64,000 bases of DNA from Atherinomorus stipes (Eukaryota > Chordata > Actinopteri > Atheriniformes > Atherinidae). Position 1 is the first letter of the stretch, and each line of letters opens with the position of its first letter. A program made the position numbers and the translations under genes. This document shows positions 23,601 to 35,622 of this stretch, piece after piece. The notes beneath the pieces are model-generated. The model was not told the DNA's origin, made no database searches, and saw only the letters and a list, made by a program, of their open reading frames with translations. The stretch spans positions 1,743,501-1,807,500 of the forward strand of contig JALJCO010003053.1 of NCBI GenBank assembly GCA_023101725.1, in the 5' to 3' direction.

Positions 23601-25946
23601 AAAAAGCTTACATTTTCTTTTTGTGGACAACAAAATCAAATAACAGATGTGGACATTAATATAGTAAATTCCAGCTCTTTTTATGTTCTGACCGAAGGCG
23701 TTTAATTGATTTTCAACTAACTCTGTAACTTCCCAACCTTGCCTGTTCATGTGTGGCAGTGATGACTGTGATATTAAATATGTGGCATTCAACTCTCTCT
23801 TTTTTTTTTTTTTTAAACACCATCTTCAGTTCAGTCAGAGGACACTGGTCACAAAGCCTCATCTTTCTCTCCACCCTTACTTCCTCAGAGATTACTACAC
23901 CAATTAGGCTGTTGTTTCCTGACATTTTCCCATCAAAGTGGCAAATCTGTTGGTTTTTATTTTTCACATCAAAGGTTATTATTCTTTTGTTTCTCCTTTT
24001 AAAATTGTGTCTACCCTCAGGATGTGTGAGTACTCTCATTTATTCCTCTCTACCCACAGTCAGCCTTCTCTGAACTCCGCCACAATGGAAATGGCAACGC
24101 AAAACAAAGACAACAAGGAGCCTGCTGCCACTCTGGCACTATGAAATTGTTATTATCTTTCCATTTTTGCTCTCTTTTCTCCTGTTGTATATCACTGATT
24201 ATCCTTTTGCTTCTTCTCTGACATGACATGTTAGAGTGGGAAAATCTAAAGGCAGCACCTTGTAGTTTCATATGGGAAACACATCTCAGGAGCACAGACA
24301 TGTATAGAAGACTGAGGTTTAAAAATGAATGGCTTCAGTGCATTATATATAATAATGTTTTAAATATAAGGTCTCCTTTTTGCTCCACTGAGACAGCTGT
24401 CTGTATGGCCCCTGGTTTATTAGAAAGGATTGATTCTGGTTGGGATTTTGTAGAGAGAAGCAGAAACAAATGAATTTTCCCACAATGATGAGCACACAAA
24501 CAGACATGAAGCAGATTAATGCTGATGAGCATTCATACATCTCCTCCCAGTCTGTACAAGACATTTAAACTCTGATCACAGCTACAGTATGCTCTGATGT
24601 TTGCTGAAGATGAGACAAAAACTCAGCTAAACATGATCTATTTATTCAGAGTAATTACAAAAGGGTCTATGGGACTGGGGAAATATGAAGCTCACACAGC
24701 TATTTCTTCTATTTACCTTGGCTTTGCCTTTTATTTGAAGCCAAACATGTCTATTTAAAAGGATGTACACAGTATTCAGCTGATCTCTTTGTGTATGTGT
24801 GTGTAGGTGTGTGTAAACATGAGCACACGGTAACATATGTGAGTATACTGCAATACTTATGTCCTTAAGGGGAACGGATCTTTCTCAGAGCAAAATAAGA
24901 GGAAAGAAATCCTCAGCAGGGACATGCTCCTAGTCTCATATTTTAATCTGAACCTGTGTGATTGTTCACTTGAGTTTTGTGTGAACTGCTTACAGTATTA
25001 ACCATTGTTTGCACATTTTTCTGTTTAAGCTTTCAGCTTGAATTAAAATAAGAACCAATAACGTAAAGTGTGTGATGTGAGGTGTTTCTATCAAAATTTA
25101 ATGAAGGAAACTCCGACTGTCTAATGGAAAATAATTGCCTCCAAACAGCCTGTTGAGCTGCCCAGTGTCATTGCCCCAGCCCCAGCCCCACCCCCACCCC
25201 AGCACCAAGTTGTAGCATTAAAAAACATAATAAAGATAAACAGCTTGGAGGCCGGGCACAAACAGCCTTTGAAGTTTAGTGTCTATCTAATTAAACTATT
25301 GGAAAACTTAAATCAAAAGGTACTTTGCAAACAGTATTGAAGCAATTACCACAATTCCGCATTCCTTTCAAATCACTCAGCTATGCCACAGATGCAGCTC
25401 TCGGTGTTTCCATCGATTCTGTCTACAAGAGAACTAATTATATTTCTCCTCTTCCACTCATATTCAACTTTATCAAGACTATTTCTCTGAAACTGTTACA
25501 TCTACAGTACTCCCATCACAAAACAGCCTAATTTTAATTGTCCCTCCACCTCGACTCTTCAAATTCAATACCCTTTTGTCTAATGTTATTGCGGATTTGC
25601 TTCACAACTCACATGCTAATAATAATTATATAAGTCATTTCATGTGGCTCTCATACCAATGCTAAAAGTGTTGCACTACTTGCTGCAATAATATCAGTAT
25701 ATCCTTCATTGTGTCATCATTATTTTAAAAACTCACTTTGAGCCCTTTGTTCCATATTCATTTAAACTGTCTATTGAGAAAAAAGGTTTTGGTTTAATTA
25801 ACTTGTGCATAAAAACAAACAAAAAAAATGAATAAATAAAATGAGTGAAGAGAAATTCAAAAGGGGATGAAAAAACTGAAAGTATCGGTATCACTGTTTA
25901 AGTTCCACAATCAAATGAGTGATGTTTATTTATTTTTTTTCACTCT
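23601..25946. other. Unrecognised sequence
   Basis: No supported gene or repeat boundary. Minor simple sequence only: a T-run near 23,802, GTGT repeats near 24,790, and a CCCCAG/CCCCAC tract at about 25,170-25,203. Confidence 0.5.
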
Positions 25947-25950
25947 TTAA

Positions 25951-26600
25951 AGGTTGAATATGGAACATTTTTTTATGAAAAGCTATATATACATATAGTA
26001 TATATGTATACAGTGTATATATATATTTTAAATAATACCTACACGAGGTGTTTGGAAGGGTGCAGAAGCATTTCCTTGAAAAAATTATATTCAGCCTGAA
26101 AATAAATATAAAATAAATCTTAATGGGTTCGACAACAGTGTTATATTTACACCAACAAGCCAATGCATGCCGTCATTGTGGGCACGGTTAGGCTGGTACA
26201 GGGGGAAACAGTGGAGTCAGCAAGTCAAACAGCTGCTTCAGAGCCCCTGAGATATTGTTACCCGTCTCTGAAGAGGAGTGACACGAGAAGAGCAAAAATT
26301 GGAGTAAATATAGGTGAGGACTACTAGATGGACCCACATAAACATTTTCCACAGGATCAAAACACGGACATGGCGACTTTTCTCCTGGATCAACAAGCTA
26401 GCTCACTTGCTAGCATGGCTAATTTTAGCTGTCAGTTACAAACTCCTCTGAAATACTTGTTGGACCTGGTGCAGGCTGCTGGTCACTTGTCGTATTGGCA
26501 GTGAGCCTGGCAACCCAGCGGCTGGAGTTGTTTTTCTGCTGTTGCAACTCCAACCTAGACACGTGATGTCGCTGTTCTGTCCGTGTTCCATATCCAACTT
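25951..26600. mobile_element. TTAA-flanked non-autonomous DNA transposon, family f
   Basis: Left end AGGTTGAATATGGAACA pairs with the right end AAGTTGGATATGGAACA. TTAA lies at 25,947-25,950 and 26,601-26,604. The interior includes a TATA-rich stretch near 25,985-26,030. It has no coding capacity. Confidence 0.7.
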
Positions 26601-26604
26601 TTAA

Positions 26605-29321
26605 TATGCTGCCATCCCCATTTCTGGCCCCTCTGAGCAGTGTGTGACAGATAAAACATGCCTCCAACATACAGCAGTCAGATTTATTGCAATAACTTAA
26701 CATGGCTCTAGATTAAAACGCTAAATAAAATGAAGAACTACCACATGAACTGAATCTATGAGTGTTGTAGAGATGAAAACTCGGATGTTTCTGCTGTGGG
26801 GTGATTTCATCACTAACTTTTTAAATCAGTTATACCTCAAAGTGGAAATGCAACGGTCAACCAACCTAACTTTATTTACTGGACTGAGTCCTGGTCTTAT
26901 CAATAATTATATACCAAACGTGAAAAATCTAAAAAAAAGCATATAAAATATAAAAACATTCATATCATATACTGCACCTTCACTCAGTTTTATGTAAACA
27001 TAACATCTCATTAGCCCATTAGGGCATAAAGTATAGAATAGATGACATAAGCACAACCATGGCTATGTTTTACACTTTCATTTCCCCTTACCAATATGAT
27101 AATGCGGCTTACTTTAAGTCTTATTGAAGCCACGTCCACCCAAAATAGATTCTCATCTGAGGCAATGCTTTCAAGTCTTTTCACTTTCTCTGCTTTACTC
27201 TCACTTCTACATAGTTTAAATTACATGTGAAAACAAGGGTTACAGTAGATTACCATGCATGGCTGCTGGGTTTATACACTATAAGTGGCTAAGGTGAGAA
27301 AAATACACATGGTTTAATCTTCCACATTTTTGTATTCAATCCCATGCAGTAGAGGTTGTGTCATGTGGACCCTCCTATACAAAATAACAGCTCAATGAGA
27401 CACAGCTATGTTTTGGACATATTGGTAATACGCCTCTTAACCATTTACTTGTCACATGAGCAGCTTCTTATACTGCCAAATAATGCAAACTATTCCTAAG
27501 GCACGAGATTAACACGCAAAAGCAAGTCCTCCATAAGTAATTTATAAAGGAGATATCAACTGAAGAACTATAAAATCATGCTATGTTGTACAAGAGTTGA
27601 ATTTGAAATGATTTTGTTTGGCGGTTAGACTCTCATAGATCATCTCTGTGGAGCCATGATATAAATGAAGGAAGAGGATAGCATAGGACCCCCGTGGAGT
27701 TGAGATGCTGGAGGTGGCTGAGCGGCGATAGGAGGTGACAGATACTTCTGAGGAGGCTCCCATGGGAACAGAAAGAGAATGGGAATGGGAAGCGATGTTA
27801 GTTTTGAAGAATTGGGACCAGACTGATTGGCTTGAAATTTAGCATATTATTGGAGCAGATTTATAATGACAGGAGAGAAAATAAAGTTAGTTTGAGAGTG
27901 CAGGAAAAATAGAAGTTATAGCGTGTGACATTATGAAAAGCCCAAACTAACAAAACAGACATACTGGAACAGATCTTTCAGAAAGTATGTGTTATCTTCA
28001 ATGAATATTCATCTGTGAATATGAAAACGACAAAAAAAGATCAAATTCAACATTTGTTTTCTACATTTCTGGAGGAGAGCATGCTTTCCTTCCTTTCATC
28101 ACAAACCTTTTACTCCCTCATAATTTTCATAAAAGGCTTGACCTTTATGGAAACAGGTTTAAAACCTAACTTCAGCTTCAACGTATACATATTAATAGCA
28201 TTCTTAAGGTCAAAAATCGATGAAGTTTCTGCAGAAAAGCTACAGTGAAGTTCAAATAAAACTACTAAAATACTTGTAAACTCTGGAAGGAATGGATTGT
28301 TGCTAATGAAAGTCAAAGGTTAGAGAAAAATGTTCTTTCCTGCACTGAAAAGATTAATCTCTAACTTGACTTGCTTCACACGACTAAATCAACATACTTT
28401 CAGATTGTGATAAGCATATTTAGCAACAGATGATGTACAGTATCTCTTTCATTTCATTTCATTTATTTGCAAATCATCATAAAATACAGCATAAGGTTCT
28501 CAGTCTCCATCAAAGAGCCAGATCTGCAAAATGGGACTCACCAGAAGCTATACAGCTTATAATTGGTGACCCAAGTCTCTTGCACATCAAACTGCGATCC
28601 TTTTCGCTATGATTAAATCATAAATCATTATTATAACAATTAATTACAGCCATGCATCTGACAACATGGAATGATTCCTCACATGTAATTAGTATTGTGT
28701 TTTTTATTATTTTTTTGGGCAGTCCAATCTTAATTTGTGAACATGGACAGGAAATTGCTTTCAAAGCTTTCAAAGCAAAGGAGCCAGGGCTGAGGAATTA
28801 ATCGCAGTGCCACGCAAACACTAAAGCTCAGGACTTAATAATATATCACTGCAGAAACAGCGTCAGTACACATCTGTAATGCAATGAATAATTCAATGCC
28901 TCATGGCATACATTTTTATCAACTCCACGGGAGTGATGAGACTCTGTCCCTGGAGAGGACCCAGTGTAGATGACTGTCTAATCTGTTGCTGCAAACTTTT
29001 CTACGAGTTTGCTGTGAAGACTGTTGTATTTACATTTTTTTTATTCTCAAATATTTAAGCAAAGCATTGTTTCTTATGTATAGTTACATTATAACGCTTC
29101 CCAGTTGACATACAAAGATTTTCCTTGATTTCTGTTCTGTAAGTATTTGGGTCAGTTTTATATTGTTATTGCAGGGCTTTTGCAATATTTAGATTAGCAG
29201 TTTACCAAAAAAGTCAGCTTCCCCCTCTACTTTTTGTACTTAAACTGCATTTGTTTGTCATTTTCACCCATACGCTGTGTAGTTTTTTTTTTATGCAACT
29301 CTGGCTTTAGTCATTTAAACA
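26605..29321. other. Unrecognised AT-rich sequence
   Basis: About 2.7 kb with no supported gene or repeat. A short TTCAT repeat lies at about 28,446-28,466. Confidence 0.5.
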
Positions 29322-29329
29322 TTGTCAAT

Positions 29330-30131
29330 TAGGGCTGTGAGATATACTGATATGATATCGCAATATGATATTTACATGAGAGAGATATGATACTGTATTT
29401 ACACATATAGTTATATCGCGGTATTAGTTGTGCAAATTTTTTTGCTTTATTTTTTGTAATGACCTGGCTGAACCTCGACTGACTTCAGAAGGGGTCACCT
29501 AATTATTTGATAAGGGTGGGAAAAAATATCTGTACACTGAAATATCGCCATATTTTCATATGCCGATGCCATATATATATTTAAAAATGCGGTATCAATC
29601 TGTTACGAAATCTCATGAGATTTCAAGAAATACCGCAAGATTTCGTAACAGAGCGATGAAATCTCGCAGTATTTCATGAAATCTCATGAGATTTTGTAAC
29701 AAAACGATGATATCTCGCAAGATTTCATTAGAAAAATAGATCAATACGGTGTTTTTAAATATACAGTAGATGTGGTATCAGCTATGAAAATATCCCGATA
29801 TTTCAGTGTATTGATATTTTTTCCCACCTCTAATATTTAAACTGTCTGAAGACAATCCTCCCCAAGACTTTTACAAAGAAATCATAAAAAAACAGCTAAC
29901 TATCTTGAATCACTTAGATTTAACAAACATTTCAAACCAGTGTTTTGTCAGTTCCATCACTGCAGTGGAGCGATACCTTAACGCTAAACATGTTTCAATA
30001 CTAAAAAACAGATGTTTGATATGAAATTAAACTTTCAGACAAATAAGGGAAAAATACTGGTATATATTGAATGTCGTCATCTAAAATAAATATATCGTGA
30101 TATGATATTTGGTCCATATCGCCCAGCCCTA
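29330..30131. mobile_element. hAT-type MITE with 8-bp target duplication
   Basis: TTGTCAAT precedes (29,322-29,329) and follows (30,132-30,139) the element exactly. Ends are TAGGGCTGTGAGATAT and, from the right, TAGGGCTGGGCGATATGG, with ATATCATATC motifs inside both. This is a very widespread fish MITE terminus. It is interrupted by a TA-flanked palindromic element. Confidence 0.85.
29513..29830. mobile_element. TA-flanked palindromic MITE, copy 1, nested in the hAT
   Basis: Starts AGGGTGGGAAAAAATAT and mirrors to GAGGTGGGAAAAAATAT at the right end, with TA on both sides. The middle is a set of ATCTCATGAGATTT-type palindromes. TA flanks suggest a Tc1/mariner-mobilised element. A relative lies at 49,331-49,850. 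Confidence 0.65.
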
Positions 30132-30139
30132 TTGTCAAT

Positions 30140-31590
30140 CTCTTTTTCTTTTTAATTATTTTTCATACCACACCATGTACTGGAATCAATATAACAGAGC
30201 CCATAATAAACAATGCCCACAAATGAAGTCATCTAAGTACGTTATTTCCATATGATTTTCATATCCAGTATATAATGCATGATGTTCACATTTTATTACA
30301 TGTCCAAGCACATAGATACAGATGGAAATATATGGGCACGTATAAAGAAATGAAGGGCAGGTGGAAACAGTTGTGAATGAAAGCTGTGGCTTTGAAGGAG
30401 GTTTGGGCCTACTCCAAAAAGTGCTCAGTTCTCCTCCCATAAGAAAGACCCCCCAAATCTTTTGTTAGGTATTCTAAGAAGGGGGGCCAGATATTCAGAA
30501 ATAAACTATTCTTTCATTTTCTGTGCTGTCAGCTGCCAGTTTTAAGGGTTTTCTTTGTTGTTGTTGTTTTTCTGAGGTATGGAAAATCTCTGAATCATAA
30601 TGTAATAGTTGGTGTAATATGATATAGTCCATCTCTAAATCTGGCAACACTGGAGGCACCAAGCATCTAGCACGTAACGATGATAACTGACTCAAATTTG
30701 TTTATTAGTACATTTGTTGCAGTTAAAAAAAGATATATAATAATTCCAAAACACAACTGAAATCTAACATTTTATAAGTCAAACCTTCCAGAGTTATTGG
30801 CTCTGTAAAAGTTCTCCCAGAGACGTTTATCACATCTTAACTACGTTTTGAGGGAACATCCCTCTTGTTAAGTAAAGGGAAGATGGCGTCACTATTGAGA
30901 GCACAAAGCAGTACCTTGAATACCAACAGGACGCTGCTGGACCCTTGAAGGAACACAAGCACCAGCAGACAAACACAGCCAATTAGCAGAGGGCCCCCAC
31001 TCATCAACCATGTGTTCGTGTTTGATTAGTGCAAAACATTCATTGCATCAGGTCCAGGGAAGCACAAAACCTTTCCCTCGGGTACTTGATTTCCTCTCGT
31101 TTCCTTATTTATGTCAATTAAAAAGGCTTTATTATGATGCTAACTGTGAGACCACTTTGCAGAAAACCAGGGAAGAAAAGGAGCAAACCAGTTACTGTAT
31201 TGTGCCTTTGTTTCTGCTCATAAGAGGTCTCTATCAGAGCATCTGAACAAAAATCATGAGCTTGGTCTGGCCTCTTCGAACACATTCTGAAGAGGGAAGA
31301 GGAGCTGAGAATCGACCCGCTTTTAATGGCTACTTTTTTTGCTTGCTTTGAGTGGCTTGTGTAAAGTGTGCAGATGAATAGAAGTCTCTTGTGCTCCCCG
31401 AAGGTGTGGCATTGTGCTGCTGGTGGCACAGCTGCTTCTCAGACCTCAGGGAACATTACCTGGTAAGCAGGTCGACAAGATTCTTTTTAGCCCCTTTTAC
31501 AAAACATATGTCTTGTTGTTTGACATTATTTCTGGCGTCTTTCAATAGAACCACTTCATATAATCTTTGTCCAGTTTCCAGTGAATATTC
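30140..31590. other. Unrecognised sequence
   Basis: No supported gene or repeat was found between the hAT and the TTAA element pair. Confidence 0.5.
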
Positions 31591-31594
31591 TTAA

Positions 31595-32867
31595 AGATAC
31601 AGCGTGTAACTAATTTGGCGTTTTATTTGCAAAAATCAATTATACCTTTCCTAAATACGTATTTTACTAAATCAAAATCAAATCTAATCAAAATCACAAC
31701 CCAATAAAAGCGTTCTCATAGCTAAGAATGAGATATTTATAAATACATAGGTGGTTGTGCACCCAATCAAAGGCTGCCATGTTGCATTACCATCTTCAAA
31801 CGTCGCAGTCAAAAGTCAACTTGTTAGCCTTCCGCATGTTAGCTGTGATACCTCCTGCCCCTATCCTACTGTTTAAGTTGGATAATTTACTGTTACTTGC
31901 TAAAACAGCAGAGAAATTTGTTAGCCTACGGTGGAAAAGCTCCATCGCAGCTGTTTTCAGTTGTTGTACAGCATTCATCCCAGCAGCCGACTGTGTGCTT
32001 CTTTCAACTCTTTTTTCTTGATTTGTCTATGGGGGTGGGGGTTGATGTCCTCCTCTTGTCAGACAGAAAAGTTCAAAGTAATACCAGTTTGTCGCTGTGA
32101 TTTAACTTATTGGCATCAATAAGAAAACAGAATTATGTGTCATTCTGTAGCTCATGCCCTGATGGGACACTTGAACTGCAAGATGTTGACACTTTCACAT
32201 GCCCAGCGTTGCGCCATGCGCACTGAATCGCATCCGTTGTATTCAGGTTTGATTTAACCACTGAACACGCAGCACGTGAGTGGTCTGTCGTCGCTCCGTC
32301 ATGTCGTGCCACTGCGCTACAAATACATGCCAACTCTATTTTTGACAGAGAATGCACAGACACCACGCAAATTTCAGTAGTTCAGATAGGACCAGCCAAG
32401 AAGTCAGAAATGGGATTCAGTATAAAACATCCAGTAACTGTCTAAACAAAAGCCACCATGCGGATTCTTAAGTGCTGAACTATCTGAACATGACATCATC
32501 TTCATGGACACGAGGTTTCAGAGAAATAATAAACAATAATGCACAAACGTGGGAAAAATTTACCATTCGGATGAGAATAACAGGCGATCTTGCAATCCCT
32601 CCTGTGATTCTGTGATGTCACGGATCTAGCAACACAGGGTGCGCTTGCGGGCGTGCCATGCACGGTGTAAATGCTCGCGCCGTGGAGGTCAGAGCAAAGT
32701 TGTTGCGCAGCTGGTACACAGTGCACACAGACCCGGTATAAAGCCGGGGTGACTCTCCACGGCTTCAGTTGTGATAATAACACACTTTGGTGCCAGAGAG
32801 CACTACTTGATTGTTTGAATTCAATTAGCACACCACTACATGGGAGTTATTTTTACACACTGGGGCT
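31595..32867. mobile_element. TTAA-flanked non-autonomous DNA transposon, family g
   Basis: Left end AGATACAGCGTGTAACTAA pairs with the right end AGCCCCAGTGTGTAAAAATA. TTAA lies at 31,591-31,594 and 32,868-32,871. At 1.27 kb it is the largest of this class here. Its right TTAA is also the left TTAA of the next element. Confidence 0.7.
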
Positions 32868-32871
32868 TTAA

Positions 32872-33715
32872 AGGGGAAGTTCAGGATTTTTTACATAGGG
32901 CCTCATTTTCAAGTGAGCCAGAATGCTACTTATCACTGAAGACGGTTTCAACATATTTCATTCATTATTCTAGTTCCAGTGGGTTGCCAATGCTAATGCT
33001 AGTGCAAGTCAATAGGAATCTGCTAGCCTGTCATTAAAACCAATCTTAACCACTCCACAGAGCATCCGAGGCAAATCATTTCTAACTTCAGACTATCTGA
33101 GTAAATGTCGTGTTAACAGAATAATGTTACAAATAAAACTCACCTTGGATTTCGTTGCATTTTGATTGTTGCTGCTGAGAAACTTTACAAAGTTTTACTG
33201 CCTGTATTTGGCAGCAGAGTGATGTCATCTGCTGCTACGTGCATGAAGGAATTTGATTACACAAATATAAAGTCTAAAATATGACCACGTCTGAAAGGCA
33301 TGAGGATATGTCAGATTTTGAAGATGATTTCAAACTTTTTTCATCAAACTAACTGTCACCATGTCTCTATTAACCAGGAAAACTGGTTAATAGAGCTGTT
33401 AAAAGCTGGTAAGAAACTAGTTCCTCAATATGTAATGCAAAATCTGTCATACGAGGCTAGTTTTACTAACACACGAGTTTAACACGGCATTTACACAGAT
33501 AATCTTGTTGATTTTCCTCGGATCTTCTGTGGAGTGGATAAGATTGGTTTTAATGACAGGCTAGCAGATTCCTATTGACTCACATTAGCATTAGCATCAG
33601 CGACCTCCTGGAACTAGAATAATGAATGAAATATGTTGAAACCGTCTTCAGTGATAAGTAGCATTCTGGCTCACTTGTAAATGAGGCCCTATGTCAAAAA
33701 TTCTAAACTACCCCT
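32872..33715. mobile_element. TTAA-flanked long-inverted-repeat DNA transposon, family h
   Basis: Ends AGGGGAAGTTCAGGA and, from the right, AGGGGTAGTTTAGAA, with TTAA at 32,868-32,871 and 33,716-33,719. The inverted repeats are unusually long, extending over roughly 200 bp on each side (for example TGCTACTTATCACTGAAGAC and GAATCTGCTAGCCTGTCATT mirrored), so the element can fold almost completely. It is non-coding. Confidence 0.8.
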
Positions 33716-34550
33716 TTAAACTGTAGGTGTGCTAAATACTTAAGGAGAAATTGCATGATTACTGCACAATGTTACAGGATCAAAGCAGGAGATATCTTAC
33801 AGAGTGCTGTTTGCTTCAACACATGTATTTACTGTAAAAACAAAAATAGAGTGACTAACCCTTCAAAAATTCCAGTTTTTGCTATTTTTCTTCCACGAAA
33901 CTAATTTTAACATAACATTAAGCATATCAACCAAAAAATCAATAATTGCTGGGTTAGTCACATACAACTAGATAATAAAATATCATATTGTTCTTAATAT
34001 TGTTTGACATGACAGGAAACATTTTGTTTTCAACAAAGTAAAATTGGCAAACTCAACTGTGAAAATATTATGGAGAAGCAGATGCTGATGCACAATATCT
34101 GCCTGTTACCAGCAAATCAATTGTTTGTTAATGCAATGTTTAAGAAACTTAAATTATTCTGTGCTAAAGCATAAGGTGTCGTGATGGATGTATAGCATAA
34201 TGTGCTTTTCAGCAGAAAATATTTCCAGATGAATACACAGCAAGGGCTTTAATAAGTGCAACATATGACAGCTGTTTAGGCTCAGTTCTCTGTGGGTTGC
34301 AAACTATTGTGGGTACAGGTTACCATTAAAGAAGAACTTGTTAGATTATTTTATATGTACTCACAGCTCAAAACAATAAAAGGAGCTCTTAAACAACAAA
34401 TGTGTGAGTGTGATGAATGACACAGACCAGTTGAAAATCATTGAAAATCATTGCATAGTGGAATGTGTTCCACTATGAAAAAAAAAGAAAATGTAATTAT
34501 TCCAACAACATTAATACAATTCTTCCAAGACCAATATAATACAACCAAAA

Positions 34551-34586
34551 ACCTTATATTTGTTTATTTGTGATGCAAAATGCGTC
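34551..34586 (+). repeat. Direct repeat, left copy
   Basis: ACCTTATATTTGTTTATTTG followed by a variant of TGACGCAACATGCGTC; the second copy is at 35,587-35,622. Two substitutions distinguish them. Confidence 0.6.
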
Positions 34587-35586
34587 AAAAAAACTGATTT
34601 TTGCGTATCAAATTTTGTATCCGATCGGGCTACTATACGTTTCCACTGGACCCAAAGCACCGCGCTACGAAGTCCTCGTGTCATCCGTGGTTAGCCAACA
34701 CTCCCTTGTTTTTCTCGTGCATGTGCTTAGATGTATTGACAACCCGATCTCCCTTGTTTCTCATGTGTGGCGTGCACCTAGAATGACAGCCAATCTGTTC
34801 CCCACGCTCTTATTTCTCTTGTGTGTGCGTATCCTTCCCTGAGCCCCTCTACATGCAACCCAATTACTCAAGAAATCTTATTATAATCAAATTGTTGGTG
34901 CGCATGTGAACTGGTTCATTGACACACGATACCCTTGCTTCCCCACTTCCATCACAATGCGCCTTCATCTCATGCTGACATGCAGATCCACCCTCATTCA
35001 TGTCATTGCTTGGTCCAGCTGCTTATTCTGAAAGATTTTATTTTGGAAATGGACTGAATTCTTTACTTTTTACATCCCCCTTCCTACCATACGTCACAAT
35101 TCAGTTGCGCCAAGCGCAGAAATTAGACCTGACACCAAAACGATCGCTGCACAAGCCTATTCGTGCGCTGCGCGCTCAGCGCTTTGGGGCTGGTGGAAAA
35201 GACTTCATCTGTTGAGAATTTTTTTTCACAAAAATTTGTCTCTATTCATGCGCCTGCCGCTCCAGGTGGAAAACGGGGGGTAATAAATGAAAAATTCACC
35301 GTAAAAGGAAAGACAACCAGAGGGCTGTTAAGCTCCAGGTCATCCTGGCTGAACTTATCCTAAATTCAGTTTCACAAAAGCAGTAACACAAAGGTTACCG
35401 TGGAAATGAATTCTGTGCCGCTAGCCCAGGCTAACATCCAGGCTTAGATAATGCTGGAGTCATTTACCACTCCCAGTCAGGAATAACCACCAACAAGGGA
35501 CAGGAGGGACTCTCAAGTTGCATTCATTCAGATTTCGGCAGGTTCACCTACAAACCCAACATACTTAACATGCAGTCCTGCACGCT

Positions 35587-35622
35587 ACCTTATATTTGTT
35601 TATTTGTGACGCAACATGCGTC
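35587..35622 (+). repeat. Direct repeat, right copy
   Basis: Second copy of the 36-bp repeat at 34,551. The two enclose 1.0 kb of moderately CpG-rich sequence; no homology was seen beyond the repeat itself. Confidence 0.6.

Noticed and set aside
34551..35622. LTR retrotransposon with direct terminal repeats
   Set aside because: The repeats are only 36 bp, lack TG...CA ends, and the 1 kb between has no gag/pol motif, primer-binding site or polypurine tract.
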